Notes: generated by a model from the sequence alone, not told the origin. A stretch of 64,000 bases of DNA from JAICND01 sp040905905 (GCA_040905905.1 JBBDQN010000039.1:1-64000); one strand, 5' to 3'; shown: positions 42,904-52,940, counted from the stretch's first letter. Numbers and translations are program-made.

Positions 42904-43389
42904 CTAGCGCCACCGAGGAACCCTCCTCTTGTAGCTGGTGTACTCGTCGCCAAACCGTTGCTCCAGGAAGCGCTCTTCGCGACTGATCACTCCAAAGCGT
43001 AGGTAGAGGATCAGCAGCGGGACTCCGAGCAGGGCCCATGCCGCATTCAGGGCCACTACCGCGCCTAGGTGGATCAGTACCAGGCTGAGAAACATCGGGT
43101 TGCGGGTCCGGGCGTAGGGCCCGTCCTGGACGATGACCGATGTGGGCTCGGCATACCGTTCGTCCGTGCCAACAGCGTGGAAACTCTTCAATGCTGTCGC
43201 CGCCAGTGCCACTCCCACGGCGACCAGCGGAAGGCCCACGAGCAACTGGATCCAGCCTTCGGGTAGTAGCCGTGTTGGGAAGGCAAAGTGGACACCCAAG
43301 CCCACGCCGATCAGCAGGACCGCCACCAAAGGAGGCGGGATTCCAAGCGGCGGCTTCACCATGGTCTTCACATCCACAGGCGATTTCAT
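42904..43389 (-). CDS. Isoprenylcysteine carboxyl methyltransferase-like membrane protein
   Basis: About 161 residues from ATG 43389, which follows AGGAGGAG; an in-frame start 45 nt upstream lacks this. Four membrane segments and the C-terminal signature GPYARTRNPMFLSLVLIHLG, then REERFLEQRFGDEYTSYKRR place it in the ICMT/PEMT/NnrU superfamily of SAM-dependent membrane methyltransferases. The bacterial substrate is unknown. It is divergent from the large SARP regulator at 43512. Confidence 0.82.
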   Translation of the reverse strand: MKSPVDVKTMVKPPLGIPPPLVAVLLIGVGLGVHFAFPTRLLPEGWIQLLVGLPLVAVGVALAATALKSFHAVGTDERYAEPTSVIVQDGPYARTRNPMFLSLVLIHLGAVVALNAAWALLGVPLLILYLRFGVISREERFLEQRFGDEYTSYKRRVPRWR

Positions 43390-43511
43390 CTGCAGTCTCC
43401 TCCTTGCTATTCCGACGAGGTTCGGAGACGGCACTAACGAATCGCTAATGAAGCCCTGCCTCCGAGGGCGATTCCGCGCCCTGGTACGGTGACCACGGAA
43501 GGAGGGCCGGG

Positions 43512-46500
43512 GTGGAGGTTCGCATCCTGGGACCGACTGAGGTCGTCGACGGCGGTCCGCCGGTGCCGCTGCCTACAGGTCGCGCCCGATCCCTCCTAGG
43601 TCTGCTGGCACTGAAGGTGGGCGAGGTGGTGTCCGCGGATCGGCTCATCGACGAGATGTGGGGTGAGTCTCCGCCACCCACCGTCCACACCGCTCTGCAA
43701 GGTCTCGTCTACAACCTCCGGAAACGTCTGGAGCCGCAACGGGCCAAAGGCGAGCCTCCGGTGGTCCTCCTCACCCGCCCTCCCGGCTACCTTTTGGATC
43801 TTGCCCCGGAGGAGGTCGATTCCAACCGCTTCCGTCGCATGATTGCTGAACCTGCAAAGGCACCGCCCGAACGCGCTGCGGAGCTGCTGCGCCGGGCCCT
43901 CGCGCTGTGGCGGGGGCCCGCACTGGCAGATTTCGTCTATGAGCCCTTCGCCCAATCCGAGATTGCCGAGCTGGAAGAACTTCGGCTGGCCACGGTGGAG
44001 AGACGGATCGAGGCGGATCTGGTGCTGGGCCGTCACCGGGAGTTGGTCGGGGAACTGGAGGGGCTGGTCGGCGAGCATCCCCTGCGTGAGGCTCTGAGGG
44101 GTCACCTCATGCTGGCCCTGTATCGCTCCGGTCGTCAGGCTGAGGCGCTGCGGGTCTTCGCCGATCTCCGCTCCACCCTCATCGACGAGATGGGACTCAA
44201 CCCAAGCGGCTCGTTACAACGGGTCGAGGAGTTGATACTTCGTCAAGACGTATCCCTGGATCTCGGGCCGGTGTCCTTGTCGCAGCCTGCAATTGGCGAG
44301 GAGCGCTGGTTACCAGAGGAGCGCAGGATCGTGACCGTCTTGGCCGTTGATGTCACCGCATCGACCAACACAGGTGAACCTCTGGACACCGAGGTCTCAC
44401 AGCGGATCCTCAATAGGTACTTCCGCAGAGCTGCTGCGGTGGTGACGGGACACAGAGGCAGCGTCGAAGGTACCGCGGGAGACACGCTGGTTGGGATCTT
44501 CGGCCTGCCGGCTGCGAGTGAGGACGACGCCCTCCGGGCAGTGCGAGCCGCCGTCGACCTTCGTCATCTCCTGGCTGCGACCAACATCGAACTGGCCGAG
44601 ACCGGGAATGTCCGTATGAGTGCTCGCACCGGCATCGAGACGGGCGAGGTGATCGTGGGAGAGGCTGCTACCGACCCAACGGGCGGGCCGCTCCGGGGGG
44701 CGGGGCAACTTCACCATTCCGCTGAACAGGGCGAAATCCTGATTGGGGAAGCGACGCGGTTGCTCGTCGGGAGGGCGGCCCTCAGTGAGTCTCGGATGGT
44801 CGATCCCGGCGACGGCACTCATCGTGCGGTCTGGAGAGTTCTCGACCTCATGCCCGGCGTAGCTGCACTCCCGCTCACCCTGGAGGCGCCCATAGTCGAT
44901 CGGGAGGTCGAACTGGGTGAGCTGCGAGCGGCATACGAGCGAGTGGCCAATGAGGGCAAGCCGCACCGACTCATCGTGTTGGGCGAACCCGGCATCGGCA
45001 AGTCTCGACTCACTCGGGAATTGGCTGCGATGGTCGGGTCCGAGGCCCGGGTGCTCACCGGCCACTGTCCCGCATATGGGGAGGGGAACACGTTCTGGCC
45101 ACTGCGGGAAATCGTTTCGGCAGCCGCGGGCCGGGTTGAGATCGGGGCGCTACTCGACCTGCTGCGGGATGAGAATGACGCCGAGCGTGTAGCCAAGCAG
45201 GTGATGGCCGTGACGGGGTCGGCGGAGTCGGCCGGACCCCCGGGAGCGCTGTTTCCCATGGTGCGTCGCTTTTTCGAGGCATTGGCTCGACACCGACCGG
45301 TAGTCCTGGTCTTGGAGGACCTCCACTGGGCTGAACCCACCTTCCTCGAGCTCATCGATTACCTCACCGCTAGCGTCCAGGGACCGCTGTTCCTGCTGTG
45401 CATGGCGCGACCCGAGCTCCTCGAGGATCGTGCCGACTGGGTGCAGGGTGACCGCATCCATTCCCTGGTCCTGGGCCCACTTGGTCCGATTGAGAGCAGG
45501 AGACTGGCTGCGAGCCGTCTCGGGGGGAGGATGGTGCCAGCCGAGGTCCTCAGTCGACTCCTGGACAATGCCCAAGGGAACCCGCTCTTCGTCGAACAGC
45601 TGGTGGCCACGATCGGGGAGGAGGGTGATTTCTCCGTCCCCGCCACGGTGCAGGCACTCCTCGCCGCTCGCATCGATCGTCTAGGCCCAGCAGAGCGCGA
45701 CCTGATCAGGTCCGCCTCGGTGCTGGGCCACCGATTCCCGGTTGCCGCCCTCATCTCGCTACTGCCCGAGCTGGCGCGTCGACATGCTCCGAGGCACCTT
45801 CACACCTTGGAAAGAAAGGACTTGATGCTTCGAGGAGCCGACACAGAGCAAGGTGAGTCTGGGTTCCGTCACGTTCTCATACAGCAGGCCGCTTACCGCA
45901 GCATGACCATGCAGACACGAGCGAAGCTGCACGAGCAGGCCGCAGACTGGATGGAAGCCGAGGCTGGCGGGGACAGCACGGAGCTCGAGGAAGTCGTCGG
46001 ATATCACCTCGAACGGGCCTACGAGTACCAGCGTGAGCTGGGAGTTCTTGCCGACCACACCCGGGGACTCGCGATCCGAGCGGGTGAGAGGCTGGCCGGC
46101 GCCGGACTCCGCGCCTTCGGTCGCTTCGACGCCGCCGGAGCTGAGAACCTTCTCGGTCGAGCCACAAGGCTTCTGCCCACCGAGCACCGGGCGCAGTGGG
46201 AGGTGAGCTACCGGCTCGCCGAGGCGTACGAGACCATGGGCAGACACGGTGACGCTCACGACGTGCTCTCGGACCTACTGGAAAGAACTCCGGAAGACGC
46301 CGATACCAGACAGCTTCTTGAGCTGGAACAGGTGCGGGTCCGTCTCGCAATCGGCCCGGATCCCATGACCCTGGAAGCGATTCGCGAACAGGCCATGTCT
46401 GCTCTGGCGCACTACGAGGCCACTGGTGACGAGGCCAGCCAGGTGCAGGCGCTCTTTGTTCTGGCCGAGCTTCACCTGCGCAGCGGCCGGATGGACGAGA

Positions 46501-47303
46501 TGAAAGCCGTCGCTCGTCGCGGTTTGAGTCACGCTGATCGCTCTGACGACGCTCGGGCGCAGCTCGGCGCCAGGAGGATGATGGCCACCGCACTCGAAGC
46601 AGGGCCGACCCCGGTGTCAGAGTGCATCCATGAATGCGAAGACCTGGCTATGTGGCGAGGGACGGAGAATCCAGCCGTGTTACCAATCTTGGCACGACTG
46701 CTGTCGATGGTCGGTGAGTTTGACAGGGGTCGTGACCTGATCACTCGTGCCGAGGTGCTCCTACGCGAGCGGACGCGGGCTCGTCGTCCCTTGGTGCTCC
46801 TCAGGAAGAGGCATGCCGAGGTCGAGACGCTGGCGGGTGATCTCGGCGCAGCGGAGTACCAACTGAGACAAGCCCTCCACTTGAGTCTCGACATGGAGGG
46901 CCGGGAGGAGGCAGCCGCGATTGCCGCCTTGCTGTCACGCGTGCTCTCCAAGAGAGGGGCCGTCGACGAAGCTGCCGAGATGGCCGAGCTGAGCCGGGCT
47001 CAGGCCCCCTCGGAGAGCTTGACCCCCCAGTCCCTATGGCGCTCGACACGAGCGCTGAGCCTGGCAGTGCGCGGCAAAATCGAGGACGGCACTCGGCTTG
47101 CCCAGACAGCCATCGACCTGGTACCGGCCACCATGCTCGACCTTCGCGCCGACCTTTATGTCGACCTGGCCCAGACACTGATGGCGGGTGAACACAGGGA
47201 AGCGGCACGTGAGGCAATCGACGACGCGATCACCCTATATGAGCGAAAGGGGAACCTGGTGGCTGCCTCTCAGGCACGCCTGCTGGTAGCGGTTGTTCGT
47301 TAG
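43512..47303 (+). CDS. SARP/BTAD - class III cyclase-like - AAA/TPR regulator
   Basis: A 1263-residue regulator. Residues 1-95 are an OmpR-type winged helix (VRILGPTEVV, SLLGLLALKVGEVVSADRLI), 95-245 the bacterial transcriptional activation domain (LRRALALWRGPALADF). Residues 274-440 resemble a class III nucleotide cyclase: the metal Asp in VLAVDVTAST and GDTLVGIFG are present, but the catalytic Asn/Arg pair of VNxAAR is replaced (PLRGAGQLHHS), so it is probably inactive. An AAA/NB-ARC-like ATPase follows (Walker A GEPGIGKSRLT near 490; VLVLEDLHWAE) and then TPR-like helices. GTG start with GGAGGG upstream. Confidence 0.87.
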   Translation: MEVRILGPTEVVDGGPPVPLPTGRARSLLGLLALKVGEVVSADRLIDEMWGESPPPTVHTALQGLVYNLRKRLEPQRAKGEPPVVLLTRPPGYLLDLAPEEVDSNRFRRMIAEPAKAPPERAAELLRRALALWRGPALADFVYEPFAQSEIAELEELRLATVERRIEADLVLGRHRELVGELEGLVGEHPLREALRGHLMLALYRSGRQAEALRVFADLRSTLIDEMGLNPSGSLQRVEELILRQDVSLDLGPVSLSQPAIGEERWLPEERRIVTVLAVDVTASTNTGEPLDTEVSQRILNRYFRRAAAVVTGHRGSVEGTAGDTLVGIFGLPAASEDDALRAVRAAVDLRHLLAATNIELAETGNVRMSARTGIETGEVIVGEAATDPTGGPLRGAGQLHHSAEQGEILIGEATRLLVGRAALSESRMVDPGDGTHRAVWRVLDLMPGVAALPLTLEAPIVDREVELGELRAAYERVANEGKPHRLIVLGEPGIGKSRLTRELAAMVGSEARVLTGHCPAYGEGNTFWPLREIVSAAAGRVEIGALLDLLRDENDAERVAKQVMAVTGSAESAGPPGALFPMVRRFFEALARHRPVVLVLEDLHWAEPTFLELIDYLTASVQGPLFLLCMARPELLEDRADWVQGDRIHSLVLGPLGPIESRRLAASRLGGRMVPAEVLSRLLDNAQGNPLFVEQLVATIGEEGDFSVPATVQALLAARIDRLGPAERDLIRSASVLGHRFPVAALISLLPELARRHAPRHLHTLERKDLMLRGADTEQGESGFRHVLIQQAAYRSMTMQTRAKLHEQAADWMEAEAGGDSTELEEVVGYHLERAYEYQRELGVLADHTRGLAIRAGERLAGAGLRAFGRFDAAGAENLLGRATRLLPTEHRAQWEVSYRLAEAYETMGRHGDAHDVLSDLLERTPEDADTRQLLELEQVRVRLAIGPDPMTLEAIREQAMSALAHYEATGDEASQVQALFVLAELHLRSGRMDEMKAVARRGLSHADRSDDARAQLGARRMMATALEAGPTPVSECIHECEDLAMWRGTENPAVLPILARLLSMVGEFDRGRDLITRAEVLLRERTRARRPLVLLRKRHAEVETLAGDLGAAEYQLRQALHLSLDMEGREEAAAIAALLSRVLSKRGAVDEAAEMAELSRAQAPSESLTPQSLWRSTRALSLAVRGKIEDGTRLAQTAIDLVPATMLDLRADLYVDLAQTLMAGEHREAAREAIDDAITLYERKGNLVAASQARLLVAVVR

Positions 47304-47321
47304 CGACTTGCTGGACAGGTC

Positions 47322-47564
47322 GTCCCCGCCGACGCCACGTGCCGACTCGGGGGCTTCGGCGGTGCAGCCAAAGAATCGAAGCAGTGCCACCTGGTGGACC
47401 GAGCGCACCTCATCCGGACCGCATCCCATCTCTCGAGCCAGCGCAACCGCCAGCATGCATGTGCGCAGCCCATGGCCCAGCGCCTGGCCGGTGCCGAGGT
47501 CGGCGGCAAGCGACAGCGATGCAAGCAGCTCGGCGAGGCGGGGTCTTCCCGAGAGCAGTGCCAC
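47322..47564 (-). pseudogene. Truncated N-terminus of an HD-GYP/LuxR-type regulator
   Basis: On the reverse strand the first 80 residues read RLAELLASLSLAADLGTGQA, HGLRTCMLAVALAREMGC and HQVALLRFFGCTAEAPE. This is the start of the large actinobacterial HD-domain phosphohydrolase/LuxR proteins. The frame then runs into the 3' end of the SARP gene and stops at 47235, so most of the protein is missing. A deletion joined to the SARP gene end is the simplest reading. Confidence 0.6.
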
Positions 47565-47646
47565 GGGCCGAACCTAGCCGTGAGGAGTCCCCCACCACCA
47601 AGCCCTGTACTGGCGCGGAGAATCGACACCAGAGGAGCAGAACCAC

Positions 47647-48213
47647 GTGCCAAAACGTCTGATTGGGTCCCCCGCGGGGGTGGCCTCGTACGAGTATCTG
47701 ACCGTGGTGACCGATGATGCGATCGTCGTTCGCGCAGTTCAGCCTTTTGGGGTCTTCTATCGAGCGAATTACCGCCTCGTTCTGGCCTGCGTCTACGCAT
47801 TAGCCGGACCTGCCCTAGCTGAGGACCTCACCCAAGAGGCCTTTCTCGTGGCTAGTCAGCGATGGGACGAGGTCGGTGTCCTCGAGAATCCTGGAGCGTG
47901 GGTTCGACGGGTGGCGATCAACCACGCTGCTTCTGCCTATCGGCGTCGACGGGCCGAGGCGCGAGCGCTCCGGCGTTTCGCCGGTGGCGACCACGAGGCC
48001 ATTCCCACATTGTCCGAACACAGCGAGGAGGTGTGGGGAGCAGTCAGATCTCTACCCAGGCGTCAACGGGAGGCGATTGTGCTCTGCCTGGTGGCTGGCT
48101 ATTCGCGAATGGAGGCTGCCGAGTTGATGAACGTCGGAATCGAAACAATCAAGACACATCTTCAAAGAGGGCGACAAGCGCTGGCAATGCTTCTGAAGGA
48201 GAGCACCATATGA
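47647..48213 (+). CDS. ECF-type RNA polymerase sigma factor (SigE-like subgroup)
   Basis: A 188-residue ECF sigma. Region 2: FGVFYRANYRLVLACVYAL, EDLTQEAFLVASQRWDEV; region 4: SLPRRQREAIVLCLVAGYSR and MNVGIETIKTHLQRGRQAL. The N-terminal 30 residues have no known domain and internal starts are possible; GTG 47647 is the longest. The stop overlaps the start of the next gene as ATGA, so the membrane protein downstream is a likely anti-sigma or co-regulated partner. It is not close in sequence to the two paralogous ECF genes at 14 and 29 kb. Confidence 0.87.
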   Translation: MPKRLIGSPAGVASYEYLTVVTDDAIVVRAVQPFGVFYRANYRLVLACVYALAGPALAEDLTQEAFLVASQRWDEVGVLENPGAWVRRVAINHAASAYRRRRAEARALRRFAGGDHEAIPTLSEHSEEVWGAVRSLPRRQREAIVLCLVAGYSRMEAAELMNVGIETIKTHLQRGRQALAMLLKESTI

Positions 48214-49403
48214 GTGTTGAGTCACGCCTCCGCGAGGCAAGCTCTGAGTTGGACGCCGTGCTGTCCCGTGTGCCGGTCCCACCATTGGCGGAATCGCCGA
48301 GGACGAGCGGCCCATTAGTCGCCTCAGTTGTCGCCCCTGCTGCCGTGATCTTGCTTGTCGTGTCTTTGCTTTTGTGGATCGACGAGCCGAGCAACGTGGC
48401 GACAACGGTGGGGACAACGACTGTCACCACCGAAGCAGTCACAACCGCACCCAGAACTTCGGCATCGGGGACCACCTCTCCCCGAGAAATGACGGGAACC
48501 ATTGAAGTGATCGATCCAAGTCTGGCGCGCCCCGACTTACTGGCCGGACTGGCTTTCGATCCAGACTCCCTCGGCCAGGAATATCGACTAGATGCCGTTG
48601 ACGATCCCGACTCCGTCCGGTCGTGGTTCCAGCCCATCGTGTGGAGCGATGAAGACGATTGGGAGTGGACCATTGTCGGACAGGTCGCTGGTTTCCAGAT
48701 GCCGGTTGTGGTGGCGAAGAGCAAGGCTGACACCGTTGTGTGCGCGGGCCGTGAGTCCGAGCCGTTGTCGTGCGCGGGAGAAGGGTTTCTGGCTCTCGCC
48801 GGCGGCGAAAACTCGCCCGCGGTGTGGTTCGTCCCCGCGTCGACGGCCGTCGTCGGTTTCGCCGAGCACGACAATTTTGCATGGCAGATTCCGTCGCGGG
48901 GTGCCGTCGCCTTTCCCCGTTTCCACCTCACAGGTACCGCCACTCTCACGGCATACGATCGCGACGGGCAAGTGATCGCCAGGGTGGCATTTGACCGGCT
49001 CGAGGAAACCAACTCCAGCTTCGACATGCTTCCCCAACCCCCGATGGTCGATCTGATGCGAGCACTTCTCGACAGAGGCGTTCCAGCCATCGCCAACACG
49101 AACGTCATCGATCACAATGCGCCCGTCCAGGCAATTCTGGGGGTGGCGGACTCGCTGCAGGTTGAGTTCACTCACGTCGACCGCTCTACAAGCTACGCCA
49201 TGATCGTCGGTGACGGAGTTCGCGGCGTGGCCATCTGGTCACAAAACTCAGCGCAACTGACCCTTCCTCTGGAAGATGCCCTGACCAGTGAGGATCAGGG
49301 CGAATATCAGACTGTCGATATGGGAGATCGATTGATCGTCAGCCGGGGTGTTGCCATAGAAAACATTGTCGACCTCTGGAACGAAGTGTTCGGCGACGGG
49401 TAA
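48210..49403 (+). CDS. ECF-linked single-pass membrane protein
   Basis: About 397 residues from ATG 48210; the frame is open far upstream but overlaps the sigma gene out of phase. The N-terminus (MSVESRLREASSELDAVLSR) is cytosolic, one membrane segment lies at about 33-55, followed by a Thr-rich linker and an external domain of about 310 residues with two Cys (VVCAGRESEPLSCAGEG). The layout is that of an anti-sigma partner, but no ZAS motif is seen. Function is inferred from the overlap only. Confidence 0.7.
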   Translation: MSVESRLREASSELDAVLSRVPVPPLAESPRTSGPLVASVVAPAAVILLVVSLLLWIDEPSNVATTVGTTTVTTEAVTTAPRTSASGTTSPREMTGTIEVIDPSLARPDLLAGLAFDPDSLGQEYRLDAVDDPDSVRSWFQPIVWSDEDDWEWTIVGQVAGFQMPVVVAKSKADTVVCAGRESEPLSCAGEGFLALAGGENSPAVWFVPASTAVVGFAEHDNFAWQIPSRGAVAFPRFHLTGTATLTAYDRDGQVIARVAFDRLEETNSSFDMLPQPPMVDLMRALLDRGVPAIANTNVIDHNAPVQAILGVADSLQVEFTHVDRSTSYAMIVGDGVRGVAIWSQNSAQLTLPLEDALTSEDQGEYQTVDMGDRLIVSRGVAIENIVDLWNEVFGDG

Positions 49404-49492
49404 CGGCTGGGGCTCAGCGGCGCCAACCAGCTCCTGCCGCGACCTACCGGCCCAACCTACCAAGCCGTCGAGTCGTTACGATCCCGGGCCGG

Positions 49493-52234
49493 TTGGAGGA
49501 ACGAAGACTCGATATCAGACTGCTCGGCCCGCCCGAGATCCTCGTGGATGGTGACCGGCTCGAGGTCGACACTCGCAAGGCGATAGCCCTGCTTGCCTAC
49601 CTGGCTGTGGAGTCGTCCTCGACCCGGGACGGTCTGGCTGCTCTTTTCTGGAGGGACTCCGATTCGGAGCGAGCTCGAGCCACGCTGCGTCGCACTCTGT
49701 CGGCCCTGCGAACAGCTGCCGGGGCCGACACAGTCGAAGCTGATCGGCTGCGTGTGAACCTCCGCCCCGGTGTCACCAGCGACGTCTCCGAGTTCAAAGA
49801 CGCCATCAATGCCACGGGCCGCCACGGTCACGATCCGATCGACGTCTGTCCTGAATGCATTCCGGGTCTCCGCCGGGCTACGAGCCTCTACCGGGGAGAC
49901 TTCCTCGAAGGGTTCTCGGTGCGGGACGCGCCGGAGTTTGAGGATTGGGTCCGGACCACTGCCGAGCATCTCCGGCTGCGGGTGGGGGAGGCGTTCAACC
50001 GGCTCGCTAGCGCACTGGCAGCGGAGGGCGATTACCCGGGGGCGATCATCGCCATCGCTCGTTGGATCGAGCTCAACCCCCTCCATGAGCCGGCGCATCG
50101 TCAGCTGATGCTTTTCCACGCATGGGCCGGGGACCGACCTGGCGCCGTGGAGGCGTACCGCCGCTGCGTCGCCATCCTTGGCGAAGAGCTGGAGGTGTCA
50201 CCTTTGGAGGAAACCACAGAGCTCTACGAAGCCATCCTTGACGAGGACTTACCACCGGCGCCCGGCATCCGCCGTCGCGTCGCGATGGCGGCGGGGCCAG
50301 TTAGAGCGATCGTGTCGAGTGGTCTGATCGACCGAACAACGGAGCTGGCGCTGCTCGAGCGCGAACTCGACTTGGCACGGGAAGCGGGACGCTTAGTGGT
50401 CGTGACCGGCGAGCCGTGGATGGGGAAAACCCGCCTGGTCGAAGAGTTTGTCGCCGCGACCATCCGAGCACCGAGCTTGCGGGCGAGGGGGTTCCGCGCC
50501 GAAACGTCCCTGCCTTTCGGGGTGGTCGTGCAACTATTGCGAGCCATGCCCCGCCTTCCCGACGGAGTGCCGGCCTGGGCGGTTCGCGAGGTGTGCCGGC
50601 TGGTTCCCGAGATGAGCTCCGGAGGGCTCGAGCCTGCCTCTCCGCCCACCATCCACGGCGAGACCCGTCTCTTCGATGCGCTGGTGGTCGCGTTCTCGGC
50701 GTTCGCTGGCCCGGCGGTCATCTGGGTTGACGATTCTCAATGGTGTGACCCGGCGTCAACCTCTTTCCTCGCTTACCTGGCCAATCGCATCGAGCGGATC
50801 GAGCACCTGCTGGTGCTCTCCTTGCGGTCGGGCGAGATGGAATCGCCTCAATTACTCCGAGACGTGATCAGGCCAGGTGGGTTGAGTCGACTCATCCATC
50901 TTGGGCCTCTGTCGGCTGGTGACCTGACCGGGTGGACTTCCGATTCGGAGGCAGCCGCCGCGGCTGTGGAGGCGACCGGAGGTGTTCCGATCCTTGTGTC
51001 CGAATATCTGGCAAAGGGCGAAGGGGGTATCGGCCTCGGGGTGCAGCGTTATGTCGAGAGCCACCTCGCCGAACTGGGTGGCTTGGAGCGTCAGGTGCTG
51101 ACGTCGGCTGCGGTCCTCGGCGGGCTCTGCGACCTCGACTTGTTGCGATCCACGTCGGGGCGCAGTGAGGAGGAGGTAGTAGAGGCGGTAGAGCGACTGG
51201 TCGGCCGCAACCTGTTGCGGGTGTCAGCCAGCGGTGATGCTGTTGCCTTCGCCCTTGAGGCGGTCGAAAGCCAGGTGTACGAAAGCGCAAGCCTGGTGAG
51301 AAGGCGTCTCCTCCACGGCCGGGCGGCGGCCGCGCTCAAAGATGTCGCCAAGACTTCAGACGATGCCCGCCTGGTCGCGGCCATCGCTCGTCATCTCCAA
51401 ATGTCTGGAGGAGAGATGGAGGCGGCGGACTGGTATGCCCGGGCCGGGGATCTCGCCTTCAAGGTCTACGCCCACGCCGAGGCTGAGACCTCCTATCACC
51501 TGGCCCTGGCCCTGGGTCATCTGGATCCCGCCAGAATCCGACTCGCGCTGGCAAGGCTCTACCTGCTGACGGGTCGCTATCGCGAGGCCATGGCTGAGTT
51601 TGAGTTCGTGGCTGCAACCACGGGCGGAGCGGAGGCAGCCCTCGCCGAGCACGGGATCGGCGAAGTACACAGGCGTTTAGGCCGTTTCGAGCTTGCCCGC
51701 AGCCACTTCGAACGGGCCCGGCCAGACCACCCCTCGCCGGGGGGGCTCCACGCCGACTGGGCGCTGCTCGCTTATCGCTCCGGGGATGTGGCGATGGCCA
51801 AGGACATGGCCAAACTCTGTCTGGACGAGGCTCTGGCGAGCGGAAGCGACGCGCTCATGGCCCAGGCCCATCATCTCATGGGAGTCGTTTCCTCGGAGCC
51901 TGCCGAGGCCAGCGCCCACTTTGAGAACGCGCTCAAGCTCGCCAGGGATGATCCCGTCCAAAGGATGGCGTCATTGAATGGCCTGGCCCGGATGATGAGT
52001 CGGTCGGGCGACCATCACGGAGCTATGTCGCTGGTGAAAGAGGCCATGGAACTCGCAACGAAGGTGGGCGACCGTCACCGCCAAGCCGCTCTTCTCAATC
52101 ATCTGGCCGACCTCTCACACCAGGTCGGCGAAACCCGTCGCGCCGAGGACCTCGTCACAGAATCGGTTCGCTTGTTCGCCGAGATCGAGCCCGATGCCTG
52201 GGAGCCCGAGATCTGGCTCCTGACCGGTTGGTGA
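49493..52234 (+). CDS. BTAD-AAA/TPR transcriptional regulator (AfsR/SARP-like)
   Basis: A 913-residue regulator. Residues 5-90 are a winged helix (IRLLGPPEILVDGDRLEVDT, TRDGLAALFWRDSDSERAR), 95-250 the BTAD with a Cys pair (DVCPECIPGLRRA). The ATPase has Walker A GEPWMGKTRLV near 308 and Walker B VIWVDDSQWCD. From about 640 on there are TPR-like repeats. There is no cyclase domain or C-terminal LuxR helix-turn-helix. The start is a TTG and uncertain. It follows the ECF-linked membrane protein by 90 bp on the same strand. Confidence 0.85.
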   Translation: MEERRLDIRLLGPPEILVDGDRLEVDTRKAIALLAYLAVESSSTRDGLAALFWRDSDSERARATLRRTLSALRTAAGADTVEADRLRVNLRPGVTSDVSEFKDAINATGRHGHDPIDVCPECIPGLRRATSLYRGDFLEGFSVRDAPEFEDWVRTTAEHLRLRVGEAFNRLASALAAEGDYPGAIIAIARWIELNPLHEPAHRQLMLFHAWAGDRPGAVEAYRRCVAILGEELEVSPLEETTELYEAILDEDLPPAPGIRRRVAMAAGPVRAIVSSGLIDRTTELALLERELDLAREAGRLVVVTGEPWMGKTRLVEEFVAATIRAPSLRARGFRAETSLPFGVVVQLLRAMPRLPDGVPAWAVREVCRLVPEMSSGGLEPASPPTIHGETRLFDALVVAFSAFAGPAVIWVDDSQWCDPASTSFLAYLANRIERIEHLLVLSLRSGEMESPQLLRDVIRPGGLSRLIHLGPLSAGDLTGWTSDSEAAAAAVEATGGVPILVSEYLAKGEGGIGLGVQRYVESHLAELGGLERQVLTSAAVLGGLCDLDLLRSTSGRSEEEVVEAVERLVGRNLLRVSASGDAVAFALEAVESQVYESASLVRRRLLHGRAAAALKDVAKTSDDARLVAAIARHLQMSGGEMEAADWYARAGDLAFKVYAHAEAETSYHLALALGHLDPARIRLALARLYLLTGRYREAMAEFEFVAATTGGAEAALAEHGIGEVHRRLGRFELARSHFERARPDHPSPGGLHADWALLAYRSGDVAMAKDMAKLCLDEALASGSDALMAQAHHLMGVVSSEPAEASAHFENALKLARDDPVQRMASLNGLARMMSRSGDHHGAMSLVKEAMELATKVGDRHRQAALLNHLADLSHQVGETRRAEDLVTESVRLFAEIEPDAWEPEIWLLTGW

Positions 52235-52336
52235 ATTTAGCCTTGGACCTCCCGCAACCGCCTCTGGCTTAGGGGAGTTCCACTTGCCGACTCCCGCGAT
52301 TTCAGTCCGGAGCGGTTAGGCGGTGTTGCCTAAGTG

Positions 52337-52915
52337 TCACTCCTCGGGGTGAGCGAGCGCCGGGTAGTCCGTGATGGGATAGATGCCGACGACGAACCCG
52401 TAGACCGTTTCTCCCGAACGGGGAAGCCGATCGAACTCCTGTACAAGCGCCATGACCTGATCCCAGAACTCGGCTACGAGTTGGCGCGGAGTCCGGGCGT
52501 GCCGGTTGAACGACCATAACTGGTGGGCCTGATACGCCACCTGGGACTCCCTCGCCGCAAGATCAAAGTCGTTGAAGTCCAAAGGCAGCTTCTCCACACC
52601 CTGCCCTCTTCCCAGCCCGACGTAGAACATGCGCGCCGTCCGGCCGAAGTAGCGCTCCTCGATTGCCCGCACCCGACGGGTCCGCACCACCCGGACCAAG
52701 CCAGCTCCGTGGAGCACGTTGACGTGGTAGGCAACGGTGCTCTTGGGCCGACCGACGGCGCTGGCCAGCTCGGTCACCGTCGCCGCCCGCTCGTGCAGCA
52801 AGCCGAGGATCGTCGACCGGAGTTGGTGCCCGATGGCCTGGACCTGAAGAGGGGCGGTGAGTTCCATGCTGTCGACCAGGTCGTAGTCGGGGGGAGCGGA
52901 CGACTTGACTGTCAT
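52337..52915 (-). CDS. ArsR-family transcriptional regulator
   Basis: A 192-residue protein with an N-terminal winged helix (LQVQAIGHQLRSTILGLLHE, TVTELASAVGRPKSTVAYHV, VRTRRVRAIEERYFGRTAR) and a C-terminal half of about 100 residues resembling those of helix-turn-helix proteins that sense hydrophobic ligands. The metal-binding ELCVCDL motif of classical ArsR is absent. It is divergent from a hydrolase gene; a palindrome 26 bp upstream of its start is the likely operator. A related regulator is at 59665. Confidence 0.87.
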   Translation of the reverse strand: MTVKSSAPPDYDLVDSMELTAPLQVQAIGHQLRSTILGLLHERAATVTELASAVGRPKSTVAYHVNVLHGAGLVRVVRTRRVRAIEERYFGRTARMFYVGLGRGQGVEKLPLDFNDFDLAARESQVAYQAHQLWSFNRHARTPRQLVAEFWDQVMALVQEFDRLPRSGETVYGFVVGIYPITDYPALAHPEE

Positions 52916-52940
52916 GCTTCGACCAGACTAGTTTTCCCGA

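Noticed and set aside
47862..48209. N-terminal extension of the ECF-linked membrane protein
   Set aside because: It reads out of phase through the sigma gene; ATG 48210 overlaps the sigma stop in the usual ATGA manner.
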